From Phycisphaerales bacterium (GTDB lineage: Bacteria; Planctomycetota; Phycisphaerae; Phycisphaerales; SM1A02): 64,000 nt of DNA. The translations under genes and the position numbers were made by a program. The stretch covers positions 173,756 to 237,755 of the forward strand of contig JAKVBU010000008.1 in NCBI GenBank assembly GCA_022446885.1, in the 5' to 3' direction. Under the pieces are notes generated by a model. The model was not told the DNA's origin and made no database searches. It saw only the letters and a list, made by a program, of their open reading frames with translations. Below, piece after piece: positions 52,774 through 61,078 of this stretch; positions within the stretch are counted from its first letter, which is position 1; every line of letters starts with the position of its first letter.

Positions 52774-52877
52774 AAGACCTCTGGCATGAGGGTGAGCAGT
52801 ACGAGGAGTACGACCACACCTCGCACGGTTGGGTCTGGCTGTATCGACAAATGCCAGGGCAGGCAGCGGCCCAGTGA
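52677..52877 (+). pseudogene. C-terminal segment of the FG-GAP protein in the -1 frame
   Basis: This frame is open from 52677 to the TGA at 52875-52877. From the ATG at 52698 it reads MPLWNSQTELTDEQKARLAE and ends with DHTSHGWVWLYRQMPG, a helical segment plus the HGWVWLY closing strand usual for these FG-GAP proteins. After CCA at 52696-52698 a slip of one base back gives this frame directly. It could be a single-base deletion, an assembly error or a natural frameshift. No slippery heptamer is obvious. Confidence 0.6.
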
Positions 52878-52891
52878 GCCGCGTCAGGAAG

Positions 52892-53527
52892 TCAGCGTAG
52901 TTCAGTCAGTTCGACCCGACGGAACTCGATCCAGGCGCCTTCGCTCTGGAGGCCGATGCCACCGGGAATCACCTCGCAGCCCGTGGCTGCGTTCTGCTCG
53001 ATGCCATTGACCACCATTGACAGGTCGCCGCCATCGAGCATGATCTCATAGCGATTCCACTCGCCCAACGGTTTCTCGTTGCTGTCGTGGGCCTTGACCG
53101 TGCGGCGGCCATGGGTACGCTCATCCGCAACCTGCATTGGGAAGTTGCCGATGTTCCAGATATCTCCGGCGTTGCCTGAGTGAAGTTGGGCCTCGATGGA
53201 TCGAGGCCAGACGTGGTCCGGGCCGGTGATTCGCATCAGCACACCGCTGTTGCCAGCGCCTTTGTCGGGATTGAACCGCCACTCGATGATCAGCTTGTAT
53301 GACTCGTAGTTGGTCTCGGTCTGGATGTACCCGATTGGGCGCCCCTGGCAGACGAGGACGCCGCCTTCAACACTCCAAGCTGCGTCGATGTCGGTGGAAC
53401 CATCGGCATACACGGCCCGCCAGCCATCGAGGGTTGATCCATCAAAGAGCGAGACCGTTTCGGGCTTGGAAGTGCAGCCGGTTCCGCAAAGGAACACGGA
53501 CAACATGATGATCTTGAGTGGGTTCAT
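52892..53527 (-). CDS. DUF1080 (3-keto-disaccharide hydrolase domain) lipoprotein
   Basis: The 211-residue protein has a lipoprotein signal (MNPLKIIMLSVFLCGTGC) and a DUF1080 concanavalin-like domain: SLFDGSTLDGWRAVYADG opening, then YKLIIEWRFNPDKGAGNSGV and GVLMRITGPDHVWPRSIEAQ, and closing WIEFRRVELTEL. The family is abundant in planctomycetes and Bacteroidota and includes 3-keto-disaccharide hydrolases. TATCCT lies 6 nt before the ATG, divergent from the kinase-aminotransferase gene. A second DUF1080 gene is at 61866-62765; the two share only the domain. Confidence 0.88.
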   Translation of the reverse strand: MNPLKIIMLSVFLCGTGCTSKPETVSLFDGSTLDGWRAVYADGSTDIDAAWSVEGGVLVCQGRPIGYIQTETNYESYKLIIEWRFNPDKGAGNSGVLMRITGPDHVWPRSIEAQLHSGNAGDIWNIGNFPMQVADERTHGRRTVKAHDSNEKPLGEWNRYEIMLDGGDLSMVVNGIEQNAATGCEVIPGGIGLQSEGAWIEFRRVELTELR

Positions 53528-53533
53528 GCCCTC

Positions 53534-53539
53534 AGGATA
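53534..53539 (-). promoter_or_regulatory. TATCCT -10-like box 6 nt before DUF1080 ATG
   Basis: Minus-strand TATCCT is followed by 6 nt and the ATG at 53527. It mirrors the plus-strand TATCCT at 53547-53552. Confidence 0.5.
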
Positions 53540-53546
53540 GGACAAG

Positions 53547-53552
53547 TATCCT
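53547..53552 (+). promoter_or_regulatory. TATCCT -10-like box 6 nt before ATG
   Basis: TATCCT ends 6 nt before the ATG at 53559. The gap between the two divergent start codons is only 31 bp and holds both boxes. Confidence 0.5.
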
Positions 53553-53558
53553 GCTCAC

Positions 53559-55799
53559 ATGACCAGAGCCGAAGCAGACACGCTGATCCCAGAGATTCAG
53601 GCGATCGCCCACGAGCACTGGGGGATCGAGGGCGAGCCCATACCACTAGCGGGCGAGAATCTGAACGTTCGTATTGGCGAGGTGGTCGTAAAGATCGCCC
53701 GTGAACCCCAGGTAGACCCTGATCTGGAGGAGGCGTTCGCCTCAGCGCTGGCAGCGGTCGGCATTGCAGTCCCTGTGAGTCGCATGAGTCTTGAGGGTGT
53801 TCGCGTCATTGAGACGCCGCTGGGGCAGGCTCGTGTACAGGAACTTCTGCCGGGCACATCATGGCAGGAGGCTGGCGACACGCCCGCCTTGCTGGAGGCC
53901 ATTGGCACACTCATCGCACGTGCCCATGAAGCGACGGCCGACTTTGAGCATGTGCACATGCACCGCACCCACGCATGGGATCTGGCTCAGGCCGGGCAGC
54001 ACCGCGGCCATGTGCATCTGGTCAGTGACCGCACCGTCAGGCAGGCAGCACATCGGGCCCTGCACCTGCATGCGGCCCTCGATTGCGCCGGCTGTCCAAC
54101 GGGCATGCTGCACGGTGATGTCAACGATGAGAATGTGCTCGTCGATGGTGAGGTCATCACGGGCCTGCTTGACATGGGTGACGCATTGCACGGGCCACTT
54201 GTGTGCGATCTGGCCATCGCGGTGGCGTACGCGCTGCAGCATGCGGGCACGGATCTTGCGCTCGCAGCCAACTTGGTGCAGGCGTACGATGCCATTCGGC
54301 CGCTGAGCGAAACTGAGCAGCAGTGCCTTCCAGTGCTCGTTGCGGCCCGGCTTGCAACCAGCGCCGTCATGGCTGCACGTCAGCGTGCTGTTGGTGATTG
54401 CGCTCTGCAATCGACTGACGCTGCCTTGACATCTCTCATGGCGATCGCACCTCGTGAAGCCGAACGCATCTTGTGCGCCGGATGTCGCGTACATCGTGGC
54501 CCGGGCGTGGATGTGGATGCCCTGCGCAAGCGCCGCGAGCAACTGCTGGGAGGGGCCCTCTCACTGAGTTATGGCGATGCCCCATTGCACATCGTGGCTG
54601 GCCGCGGGCAATTCCTCTGGGGCTCCGACGGGCTTGCGTACCTGGATCTGGTCAACAACGTCTGCCACGTCGGGCACGCCAACGAGCGGGTGACGCGGGC
54701 GATCGAACGGCAGGCCCGCCGACTGAACACCAACACGCGATATCTGCACGCCACCGTGCTGGATCTTGCCCAGCGGCTCGTGGCGACCATGCCTGAAGGG
54801 TTGGATGTGTGCACCTTCGTCAACTCCGGCTCCGAGGCCAATGAGTTGGCGCTACGCATGTGTCGAGCGGCTTCCGGGGCCAACGATGTGCTTGTCATCG
54901 ACGGTGCCTACCACGGGTGCAGCGGAAACTGCATCGCCATGAGCCCGTACAAGTTCAATGGCCCAGGTGGCGGCGGATGCCCCGACTGGGTGCATGTTGT
55001 TCCCGCACCCGACACCTATCGAGGCGAGTTCCAAGGAGAAGATGCCCCTCAGGCGTGTGGCTTGGAGGTAGGTCGTGTCATCGGGGAGGCAGCGCGAGCA
55101 GGGCGATCGATCGCCGGCTTCTTCGCCGAGAGTCTGCTCTCGTGTGGCGGACAGGTGCCATTGCCAGCGGGCTATCTTGAAGCAGCCGCGAGGCACGTGC
55201 GCAAAGCGGGCGGGCTATACGTGGCCGACGAGGTGCAGGTGGGATTCGGCCGCGTCGGTGATGCCATGTGGGGCTTTGAACTCCACGACGTCGTGCCCGA
55301 CATCGTGGTGCTCGGAAAGCCAATGGGAAACGGTCATCCCATCGGCGCCGTCGTGACGAGCCCAGCAGTTGCCGAGGCCTTCGCGGACACCGGAATGGAG
55401 TTCTTCTCGACCTTCGGAGGCAATCCGGTGTCCTGCGCCGCAGCCCTCTCAGTGCTTGAGACCATTGAGGACGAGGGGTTGCAGGCTCGAGCTGGCGAAC
55501 TGGGCGCACACTTCAAAGCCGGCCTGAACTCACTCAAGGAAAGGCACGCACTCATCGGTGATGTCCGTGGCAGCGGGTTGTTTCTCGGGGCTGAGTTGGT
55601 GCGTGATCACCAAACGCTTGAACCAGCCGTTGAGGAAGCTGCAGCGATCGTGCAGGCCATGCGGCAACATGGCGTTCTACTCAGCACCGACGGGCCGCTC
55701 AACAACGTCATCAAGATCAAGCCGCCGCTCGTGCTCACGCGTGCGGACATCGACATGACCCTCGATCTGCTCGACGACGTGCTGTCAAACTACACGTGA
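53559..55799 (+). CDS. APH-type kinase fused to class III PLP aminotransferase-like phospho-lyase
   Basis: The 746-residue cytosolic fusion has an aminoglycoside phosphotransferase/choline kinase-fold domain (about 1-320) with catalytic H185-G-D187 and N192 in MLHGDVNDENVLVDG and a second metal motif LLDMGDALHGP. A class III aminotransferase-fold domain (about 325-746) follows, with PLP lysine K587 in LGKPMGNGHP, the YLDLVNNVCHVGH opening and FVNSGSEANELAL. In animals, hydroxylysine kinase (APH fold) and phosphohydroxylysine or ethanolamine-phosphate phospho-lyase (class III fold) are separate enzymes acting in sequence, so this fusion probably phosphorylates an amino alcohol and then eliminates phosphate. 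The substrate is unproven. Confidence 0.88.
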   Translation: MTRAEADTLIPEIQAIAHEHWGIEGEPIPLAGENLNVRIGEVVVKIAREPQVDPDLEEAFASALAAVGIAVPVSRMSLEGVRVIETPLGQARVQELLPGTSWQEAGDTPALLEAIGTLIARAHEATADFEHVHMHRTHAWDLAQAGQHRGHVHLVSDRTVRQAAHRALHLHAALDCAGCPTGMLHGDVNDENVLVDGEVITGLLDMGDALHGPLVCDLAIAVAYALQHAGTDLALAANLVQAYDAIRPLSETEQQCLPVLVAARLATSAVMAARQRAVGDCALQSTDAALTSLMAIAPREAERILCAGCRVHRGPGVDVDALRKRREQLLGGALSLSYGDAPLHIVAGRGQFLWGSDGLAYLDLVNNVCHVGHANERVTRAIERQARRLNTNTRYLHATVLDLAQRLVATMPEGLDVCTFVNSGSEANELALRMCRAASGANDVLVIDGAYHGCSGNCIAMSPYKFNGPGGGGCPDWVHVVPAPDTYRGEFQGEDAPQACGLEVGRVIGEAARAGRSIAGFFAESLLSCGGQVPLPAGYLEAAARHVRKAGGLYVADEVQVGFGRVGDAMWGFELHDVVPDIVVLGKPMGNGHPIGAVVTSPAVAEAFADTGMEFFSTFGGNPVSCAAALSVLETIEDEGLQARAGELGAHFKAGLNSLKERHALIGDVRGSGLFLGAELVRDHQTLEPAVEEAAAIVQAMRQHGVLLSTDGPLNNVIKIKPPLVLTRADIDMTLDLLDDVLSNYT

Positions 55800-56963
55800 A
55801 ACGCCGGTGAATTCGGCGAGGCTCGCCAGCACGCCCTCCAGCGACCGTCGATCAGGTCTGGCCGAGTCTTCCCACCAGAGCCCCTTGATCTGCAGTTCGT
55901 CTTGGGCTCGATCCGCCTTGAGGTCAATGCGTCCCACAAACGCATCGCCTTGCAGGATCGGCAGCGCGTAGTACCCCTGCGTCCGCTTGGCGGCAGGGGT
56001 GAAGGCGCCCAGTCGGTACTCGAAGTTGAACAGCCTCAGTAGCCTCGCCCGGTCTCGTACGACGGGGTCGAATGGGCACAGCAGTCGGGGGGCCGTGTCA
56101 TTGAAACGATCACACGTTGCAGCCCGCCGCACGAGTGTCTGGATGTCTGGACGGGCAAGGCATCGCATAGGCCCATCGCGATCGAGCCGCTCTACCTCGA
56201 CCTCGATGGCATCGCCGCTGGCAACGGCTTGAGCAGCCCACGTGCGAGCGTCGGCGAGTGGGATGGCACGAAAGAATGCCGCCAGTTCGGCCGAAGTTGC
56301 CGTGCCCAAGCGGGCAAGCGCTTCGGAGCATGCCCAATCGACATGGGCCCGAGATGAAGAAACGCCAACACGAGGCAGCACCCGCTCGCGCAAGTCGTAC
56401 CACTTCTGGAAGGAGCCCTCATCGCGGTGGGACACGGCCAGTTCACCGCACCGCCACAGGTACTCCAGCGCAGCCTTGGCCGGTTTCCACTTCCACCACC
56501 CCCCGCGATCAGCGTTCTCTTCGTGCTTGAAGTCGATGCTGCGAAGCGGGCCATCTCTGCGGATGCGGCGCTTGACCGCTTTGAGCACGGCCACCGGGTC
56601 AGGCCCCATTCGCTCCGCCCACCAGGCGTTTTTCGGAATGCGGACTTTGTCACGCTTGAATCGGCGCATCCAGTGGGGGAGCCAGCGTGTGGGAATCACG
56701 GAGGCATCGTGCGTCCAGTGTTCAAAGAGCACTCGATCAGAGAGCAACTTGCGCAGATGCCGGGGGTGATAGCCGCTCAGCCTGGAACGCAGGATGAGAT
56801 GCTGGGCCCGCTCGAGCACTCGAATGGAATCAACCTGCACGAAGCCCAGGTCGTCTATGACCCGACCCAACATCGCCGGGCCGCAGCGGGTGCGCTCCGG
56901 GCGGCCAAGCCCCTGCAGCATCATCAGGACTCGTCGGGCCTCAGTGGCGCGCAGTTGTAGCAT
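55785..56963 (-). CDS. YcaQ/AlkZ-like winged-helix DNA glycosylase family protein
   Basis: The 392-residue protein matches the HTH_42 family (E. coli YcaQ, Streptomyces AlkZ): tandem winged helices and the motif GFVQVDSIRVLERAQHLILR. Q43-V44-D45 lies at the catalytic position (QxQ in AlkZ, QxD in YcaQ as I recall). LFEHWTHDASVIP and LCPFDPVVRDRARLLRLFNF are further family landmarks. Such enzymes unhook DNA interstrand crosslinks or remove alkylated bases. The ATG overlaps the stop of the 56963-57547 gene (ATGA), and the 3' end overlaps the convergent aminotransferase gene by 15 bp. Confidence 0.85.
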   Translation of the reverse strand: MLQLRATEARRVLMMLQGLGRPERTRCGPAMLGRVIDDLGFVQVDSIRVLERAQHLILRSRLSGYHPRHLRKLLSDRVLFEHWTHDASVIPTRWLPHWMRRFKRDKVRIPKNAWWAERMGPDPVAVLKAVKRRIRRDGPLRSIDFKHEENADRGGWWKWKPAKAALEYLWRCGELAVSHRDEGSFQKWYDLRERVLPRVGVSSSRAHVDWACSEALARLGTATSAELAAFFRAIPLADARTWAAQAVASGDAIEVEVERLDRDGPMRCLARPDIQTLVRRAATCDRFNDTAPRLLCPFDPVVRDRARLLRLFNFEYRLGAFTPAAKRTQGYYALPILQGDAFVGRIDLKADRAQDELQIKGLWWEDSARPDRRSLEGVLASLAEFTGVSRVV

Positions 56964-57547
56964 CAGCCGCCGCCGCGAAGGGCCGGAGGCGGCTTGGGCA
57001 GGGCGTAGAAGCCTCGACCGGTTGCGGTGAGTTCACCGCGAGCAGCCAGTTGGGCCCAGACGCCATCGTCAAACTGACGAGGCGGCAGAATCGACTCGAA
57101 GTCGGCCCCCTTACCGGTACTGAGTGGGCTGCGACCCAGCCTCGACTCGTGATCGAGTTTGGTGAGTTTGAGTCGCCGGCGAAATGCCTTCATCGCATCT
57201 CGCAGCACCTGTTCATCGACGGGATTGAGGGCGTCTTGCGTCTGCGAATCTGCTTGGGAACCTCCAGCCTCAGCGCCCTGGGTCGAAGGCGTCTCGCCCC
57301 GCAACCGGCTGACCATGGCATCAAGTGCACCCAGATCGCGACGCATGACGACGGCAGCGACTTCGCTGGCGTCCAGCGTGGATCGCAAGAGCAGTTTCTG
57401 CAGGCTGCCCCAAGCAGCCGGATCGACGAGGTCTGCCCGGACGGCCTCCACCTGATCAGCCAACTGGGCGTCAAGTTGGGGCCCCTTTGCCGGAACGGAC
57501 GGGCCGCCTCCCTTTTTTCGTTTGCCGCCCTTTCTGCCCTTGGCCAT
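56963..57547 (-). CDS. hypothetical basic-start protein coupled to ycaQ-like gene
   Basis: The 194-residue cytosolic protein starts with a Lys/Gly-rich stretch (MAKGRKGGKRKKGGG), then two mainly helical parts (SLQKLLLRSTLDASEVAAVV and VLRDAMKAFRRRLKLTKLD) and a C-terminal region GVWAQLAARGELTATGRGFY with a Pro-rich end. I do not recognise a family. The stop overlaps the glycosylase ATG, so the two are translated together, which may link it to DNA damage repair. TAGGCT lies 7 nt before the ATG. Confidence 0.7.
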   Translation of the reverse strand: MAKGRKGGKRKKGGGPSVPAKGPQLDAQLADQVEAVRADLVDPAAWGSLQKLLLRSTLDASEVAAVVMRRDLGALDAMVSRLRGETPSTQGAEAGGSQADSQTQDALNPVDEQVLRDAMKAFRRRLKLTKLDHESRLGRSPLSTGKGADFESILPPRQFDDGVWAQLAARGELTATGRGFYALPKPPPALRGGG

Positions 57548-57554
57548 GGCTGTC

Positions 57555-57560
57555 AGCCTA
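57555..57560 (-). promoter_or_regulatory. TAGGCT -10-like box 7 nt before ATG
   Basis: Minus-strand TAGGCT is followed by 7 nt and the ATG at 57547. Confidence 0.5.
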
Positions 57561-57573
57561 TCGGGCGCGTGGC

Positions 57574-57579
57574 TATCGT
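57574..57579 (+). promoter_or_regulatory. TATCGT -10-like box 7 nt before ATG
   Basis: TATCGT ends 7 nt before the ATG at 57587 and supports that short gene as real. Confidence 0.4.
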
Positions 57580-57586
57580 GGGGCCA

Positions 57587-57745
57587 ATGGTCGCCGCTGC
57601 CATCTTTCTGTTGCTGCTGCTGACGCTGGCCTCGTCTCTAACGCGGCGAAGGCGGCTCACCTCGGGGCTCGCAGTGGCCTGCTTTGCGTGCATGCTGCTG
57701 CTGGGCTGGCACCACATGAGCGACACCTTGGGCCTGCACTTCTGA
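57587..57745 (+). CDS. 52-residue two-helix membrane protein coupled to dsbB-like gene
   Basis: The frame gives a small protein with two hydrophobic segments (MVAAAIFLLLLLTLASS, then SGLAVACFACMLLLGWHH) separated by an Arg-rich loop (TRRRRL), as expected for a hairpin membrane protein with its loop in the cytoplasm. Its stop overlaps the ATG of the DsbB-like gene (TGATG). The two Cys in the second helix are of interest next to a thiol oxidase. No family is recognised. Confidence 0.5.
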   Translation: MVAAAIFLLLLLTLASSLTRRRRLTSGLAVACFACMLLLGWHHMSDTLGLHF

Positions 57746-58320
57746 TGGGGGCTCGCAGGATCCAGTTCTGGCTGCTCCACCTCTACCTGCTGGCCATGGT
57801 GGGCATGCTGGTGGGGGGGTTCTGGATGCAGTTCACGCATGGTGACTTGCCCTGCCCGCTGTGTATCGCCCAGCGGTTGGCGCTGACGCTCGCCGCCATC
57901 GGGCCAGCATGGGTCATTCTGCAATGTCGCTTTGGCCACCGAGATGGCGCCAGCATGCTGGTTCGAGGCATGGCCGTGTCTGCTCTGGGTGCGATCGCCG
58001 GCCTGATCATCTCCAGCCGGCAGGTGCTGCTGCACATCCTGCCCGGTGACAGTGGATATGGGACCCCAGTGCTGGGGCTGGCCCTCTATACCTGGGTCTC
58101 CATCGCCTGTCTGGTCGTGCTGCTTGTGGCGACGGTGACGAGCCTGTTTCACGACCGGCTCGAACCGGCCCCCGTCGAGCGACTCAACATCGTGTCCAAA
58201 GCGAGTTTGTGGTTGCTCACGCTCGTGATCCTGGTCAATGCAGCAACGGTGTTCGCGCTGGCGGGATTCAATCTGTTCCTGCCAGACAACCCAACGGGCT
58301 ATCGCCTCTTCGGAGGGTGA
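57745..58320 (+). CDS. DsbB-like disulfide bond formation protein lacking the second Cys pair
   Basis: The 191-residue inner-membrane protein has four or five helices. The first periplasmic loop carries THGDLPCPLCIAQR with the C37-x-x-C40 quinone-linked thiol pair seen in DsbB. The second periplasmic loop, which in E. coli DsbB has another Cys pair, here reads HILPGDSGYGTPVLGLALYT without Cys; similar forms occur in other bacteria. It would pass electrons from a DsbA-type partner to quinone, but how without the second pair is unclear. It is translated from an overlap with the small membrane gene. Confidence 0.8.
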   Translation: MGARRIQFWLLHLYLLAMVGMLVGGFWMQFTHGDLPCPLCIAQRLALTLAAIGPAWVILQCRFGHRDGASMLVRGMAVSALGAIAGLIISSRQVLLHILPGDSGYGTPVLGLALYTWVSIACLVVLLVATVTSLFHDRLEPAPVERLNIVSKASLWLLTLVILVNAATVFALAGFNLFLPDNPTGYRLFGG

Positions 58321-58450
58321 ACATCAACAGTTCGTCCACAGGTCGCTCACGCTTGAGCCTTGTGGATGCCCAGCCGGTACGCTGCCTGCGTCGGCGCTGC
58401 GTTGGAAATGCCTTCCAGACCACGACTCCCGACAGGAACACGACACGGCA

Positions 58451-59926
58451 ATGCGACGATTTTGGACGCGGTGGGGCTCGGGGAAGGGCAAACAGACCCG
58501 CTGCGCGCCTGTTGCATCGCCCAGTGCATTGCCAAACTCATCTTCAGGCGTAGGCCGCGAGATTCGCATCGGTCTCGATCTGGGCGTGGCCACGACCGGG
58601 TGCGTCGTCAATCTGATGGGCCCTGTTCCTTCTCAGGATGAGTGCATCGCCCTGCAATTGGATGCGGGCTCGCCCTCCGTGGCGACGACAATCGCTGTTG
58701 AAGGCGACATGATGCGCATCGGGGCAGCGGCCGAGTCGTCTCACGAGGCACTTCGCAGCGTGTTGATGTGGCTACCCATGCTCTCGGGTGATCAGGTGGA
58801 TACGTCCATCAGCCACAAGTACGGCGACCTACGTCACACGGTGTTCAAGTTTGGCGATCACATGATCAGCGCCAAGGAAGTGGTCATTCTCTTCCTTGAG
58901 CGAGTATTGGGCCGAGTTCTGTCGGCGCTTGATCTTCACTTGGGTCGCGGTCGATGGCACGGTGTACTCCGAGTGGCCGCACCCGCAGCAGCGAGCAGGC
59001 GCTATCGAGAGATGTTGGAAGAGATCGTCTCTCTGGCGCTTGATCTGGCAATCGCAGCCGGTGGTCGAGAGCCCAGCATGACCGAGTCGCTCTCGGGCCT
59101 GACCGAGCGGTATCAGCGGGGCAATGGCCGAACTGGCTCGGACCAGTGCGGCGTATCGATCGTGTCGAGCGCCGAAGTCGCCGCGACGGCGCTGGCCTCG
59201 AAGACCAGCACCAAGTCTCGGCGAGTGGTGGCAGTGGACGTGGGCGCTGGCTCTACATCGGTGACGTGCTTCACGCAGAGCAGCGACACGGTCACCCTCA
59301 ACTCCGTCAAGGGCGTCTGGGGCGGCATGGACGACATTGACCAACTCTTCGCGTCAGGGCGGGCAGTTCGCCAAAAACACCCACGGGTGTTCCGGAGCGA
59401 GACACCTCTGCGATCATCCGATCGTCCGCTGGTACGTCGTGGCCTCGATCTGATCTGCAGCCCATTGCCATCGGCCATGCAAGCGTTGGCACAGACCGAT
59501 GGGGGTCTGGGCACTTGGCGATCCGGCCGCCGAGCAGCATTTGATCTGGTACTCATGGGCGGAGGGGCACGATGCGAGATGGTCAAAGGCGAGTTCGCGC
59601 GGCGCGAACGCTCACCGATGCCCGGCTCGATCAACTTCTGGGATGTCACCTGTGTGATCTGCTCGCGTACGAACGAGGCATGGCCTTGCGGGGGCAATCT
59701 GCCTCGGACAGCCCAGCCCTTGACCCAAGAGGCTCGCCACCAATTGGTGCAAGCAGAGGGGCTGGCGGCGCGTGGTTTGAGCCTGATCGCCGGCCACCGA
59801 CCGCGACGTGCCCGGTCGACACTCGAGGTTCGAACGGCCGAGCATGATCCTGGGTCGCGCCCCTCCGAGGCTGCGGCAACCGCAGCGCAGCGAGCCCGAG
59901 ACGCGAGTCACGACGTACACGGCTGA
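58451..59926 (+). CDS. Hsp70/actin-fold ATPase-like protein
   Basis: The 491-residue cytosolic protein has actin/Hsp70/sugar-kinase ATPase landmarks: IRIGLDLGVATTGCVVNLMG (phosphate 1, about 38-57), VVAVDVGAGSTSVTCFTQS (phosphate 2, about 258) and VLMGGGARCEMVKGEFARR (adenosine motif, about 368). EVAATALASK also fits the Hsp70 pattern. It lacks the Hsp70 substrate domain; the C-terminus is Ala/Arg-rich and may be disordered. It could be a bacterial Hsp70-like client factor or a divergent DnaK relative. The frame is open further upstream, but the ATG at 58451 is the first good start. No partner gene is evident. Confidence 0.7.
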   Translation: MRRFWTRWGSGKGKQTRCAPVASPSALPNSSSGVGREIRIGLDLGVATTGCVVNLMGPVPSQDECIALQLDAGSPSVATTIAVEGDMMRIGAAAESSHEALRSVLMWLPMLSGDQVDTSISHKYGDLRHTVFKFGDHMISAKEVVILFLERVLGRVLSALDLHLGRGRWHGVLRVAAPAAASRRYREMLEEIVSLALDLAIAAGGREPSMTESLSGLTERYQRGNGRTGSDQCGVSIVSSAEVAATALASKTSTKSRRVVAVDVGAGSTSVTCFTQSSDTVTLNSVKGVWGGMDDIDQLFASGRAVRQKHPRVFRSETPLRSSDRPLVRRGLDLICSPLPSAMQALAQTDGGLGTWRSGRRAAFDLVLMGGGARCEMVKGEFARRERSPMPGSINFWDVTCVICSRTNEAWPCGGNLPRTAQPLTQEARHQLVQAEGLAARGLSLIAGHRPRRARSTLEVRTAEHDPGSRPSEAAATAAQRARDASHDVHG

Positions 59927-59968
59927 GCCCCCCTTAGTCCCCCCCCTCAGACTGCACCCCTCTGCGCA

Positions 59969-61033
59969 TCACTTGTCCGATGTGCGTTGCGGCCAACCAT
60001 CGCGGATGTCCTTCACCTTGACCCCACGGCGGTGGGTGCCAAAGCCAAAGGGGGTGGGATCCCAGCGGCCGACGATCTCGACATCGATGCCATCTTCTGG
60101 GATCTCCTCGCCCAACAGCCACAAGATTCCATTCGCGAGAAAGGTGCGGAGATCATCGCTGGAGAAGTCCTCGGCCGTTCCCATCGTTGTGACAACGATC
60201 TTTTGAACATCATGCTCGCGGTCTTCTGAAGTCACCGGTCGTTCGCGCAGCCAGCCCACCGGGTGCATGGGGGAATTGCGGGTGTCTTCCACGAGCGGGT
60301 CGCTTGGCTTCATGCCTGCGACGATGCCGCCATCGAGCAGCACGGTGGCATCGCTGGGTAGAGATCGAATTCCATAGACGTCGGTGGGGCCGAAGACGTC
60401 CTTGACCCCTCGCAGCACCGGATGGTCCTTATTCGCATCGTGCGGGATGCCCCGCGTTGCTTCCTTGCCGTGGTGGCCGTGGTGATTGACCCAGGTTTCA
60501 CCCACGATCTGCTTTCCGAAGCCACCGTTGTCAGCGTTCCATGACCACTTGGCGTGCGGGCTGTGGGTGGCCTTGCGGTAGAAGAAGGGGTGGGTGGTCG
60601 TGCGAATCGCCACCAGGGGTTTGCCCTTGTTCACGTGATCCATGATGCGATCCATGTCGCCGTCTGGAAACTCGCGAAAGCGCAGTTGCAGCACCAGTAC
60701 GTCTGCGTCCTCGATCAGGTGCGTGCCGGGAATGTGGTGCAATTGTTCCGGATCAACCTCACCCGTCTCCGGGTTCTGGCACAGCAGCACAACAGTCTCG
60801 AATCCGTGCTTGGCCAGGCCTCGCGCCAGCATGGGCAGGCCCTCTTCGCTTCGGTACTCCTCGTCGCCGCTCATGAAGACGATGCGGCGACCGCGGCCCG
60901 GCGCCACGGAGGCATCGCCTTCGTAGACCAGCCAGCGATCATCGGTGTCGGATGTGTCCATGTTGGTGGTGGCCGAGGCTGCGGTCAGCGTCATTGCCAT
61001 GGCGCAAGCGATCGCAATTGTGTTCAGTAGCAT
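59969..61033 (-). CDS. ThuA-like (trehalose utilisation) exported protein
   Basis: The 354-residue protein has a signal peptide (MLLNTIAIACAMAMTLTAAS) and a ThuA glutamine-amidotransferase-like domain: RIVFMSGDEEYRSEEGLPML, then ADVLVLQLRFREFPDGDMDR and VNKGKPLVAIRTTTHPFF, and HPVLRGVKDVFGPTDVYG. The family is common in planctomycete carbohydrate loci and is linked with disaccharide 3-keto metabolism, as is DUF1080 nearby. The ATG has TAGCAT 6 nt upstream. Confidence 0.88.
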   Translation of the reverse strand: MLLNTIAIACAMAMTLTAASATTNMDTSDTDDRWLVYEGDASVAPGRGRRIVFMSGDEEYRSEEGLPMLARGLAKHGFETVVLLCQNPETGEVDPEQLHHIPGTHLIEDADVLVLQLRFREFPDGDMDRIMDHVNKGKPLVAIRTTTHPFFYRKATHSPHAKWSWNADNGGFGKQIVGETWVNHHGHHGKEATRGIPHDANKDHPVLRGVKDVFGPTDVYGIRSLPSDATVLLDGGIVAGMKPSDPLVEDTRNSPMHPVGWLRERPVTSEDREHDVQKIVVTTMGTAEDFSSDDLRTFLANGILWLLGEEIPEDGIDVEIVGRWDPTPFGFGTHRRGVKVKDIRDGWPQRTSDK

Positions 61034-61039
61034 GACGAC

Positions 61040-61045
61040 ATGCTA
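61040..61045 (-). promoter_or_regulatory. TAGCAT -10-like box 6 nt before ThuA ATG
   Basis: Minus-strand TAGCAT ends 6 nt before the ATG at 61033. Its position makes a plus-strand start at 61040 less likely for the divergent gene. Confidence 0.45.
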
Positions 61046-61078
61046 GGTGCTCAAGCCAGTTCGTGGTGTTGCCTGCAG

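Noticed and set aside
57050..57586. Upstream part of a long plus-strand frame leading into the 52-residue membrane gene
   Set aside because: It is antisense to the 56963-57547 gene; only the part after the ATG at 57587 has a membrane-protein pattern and a -10-like box.
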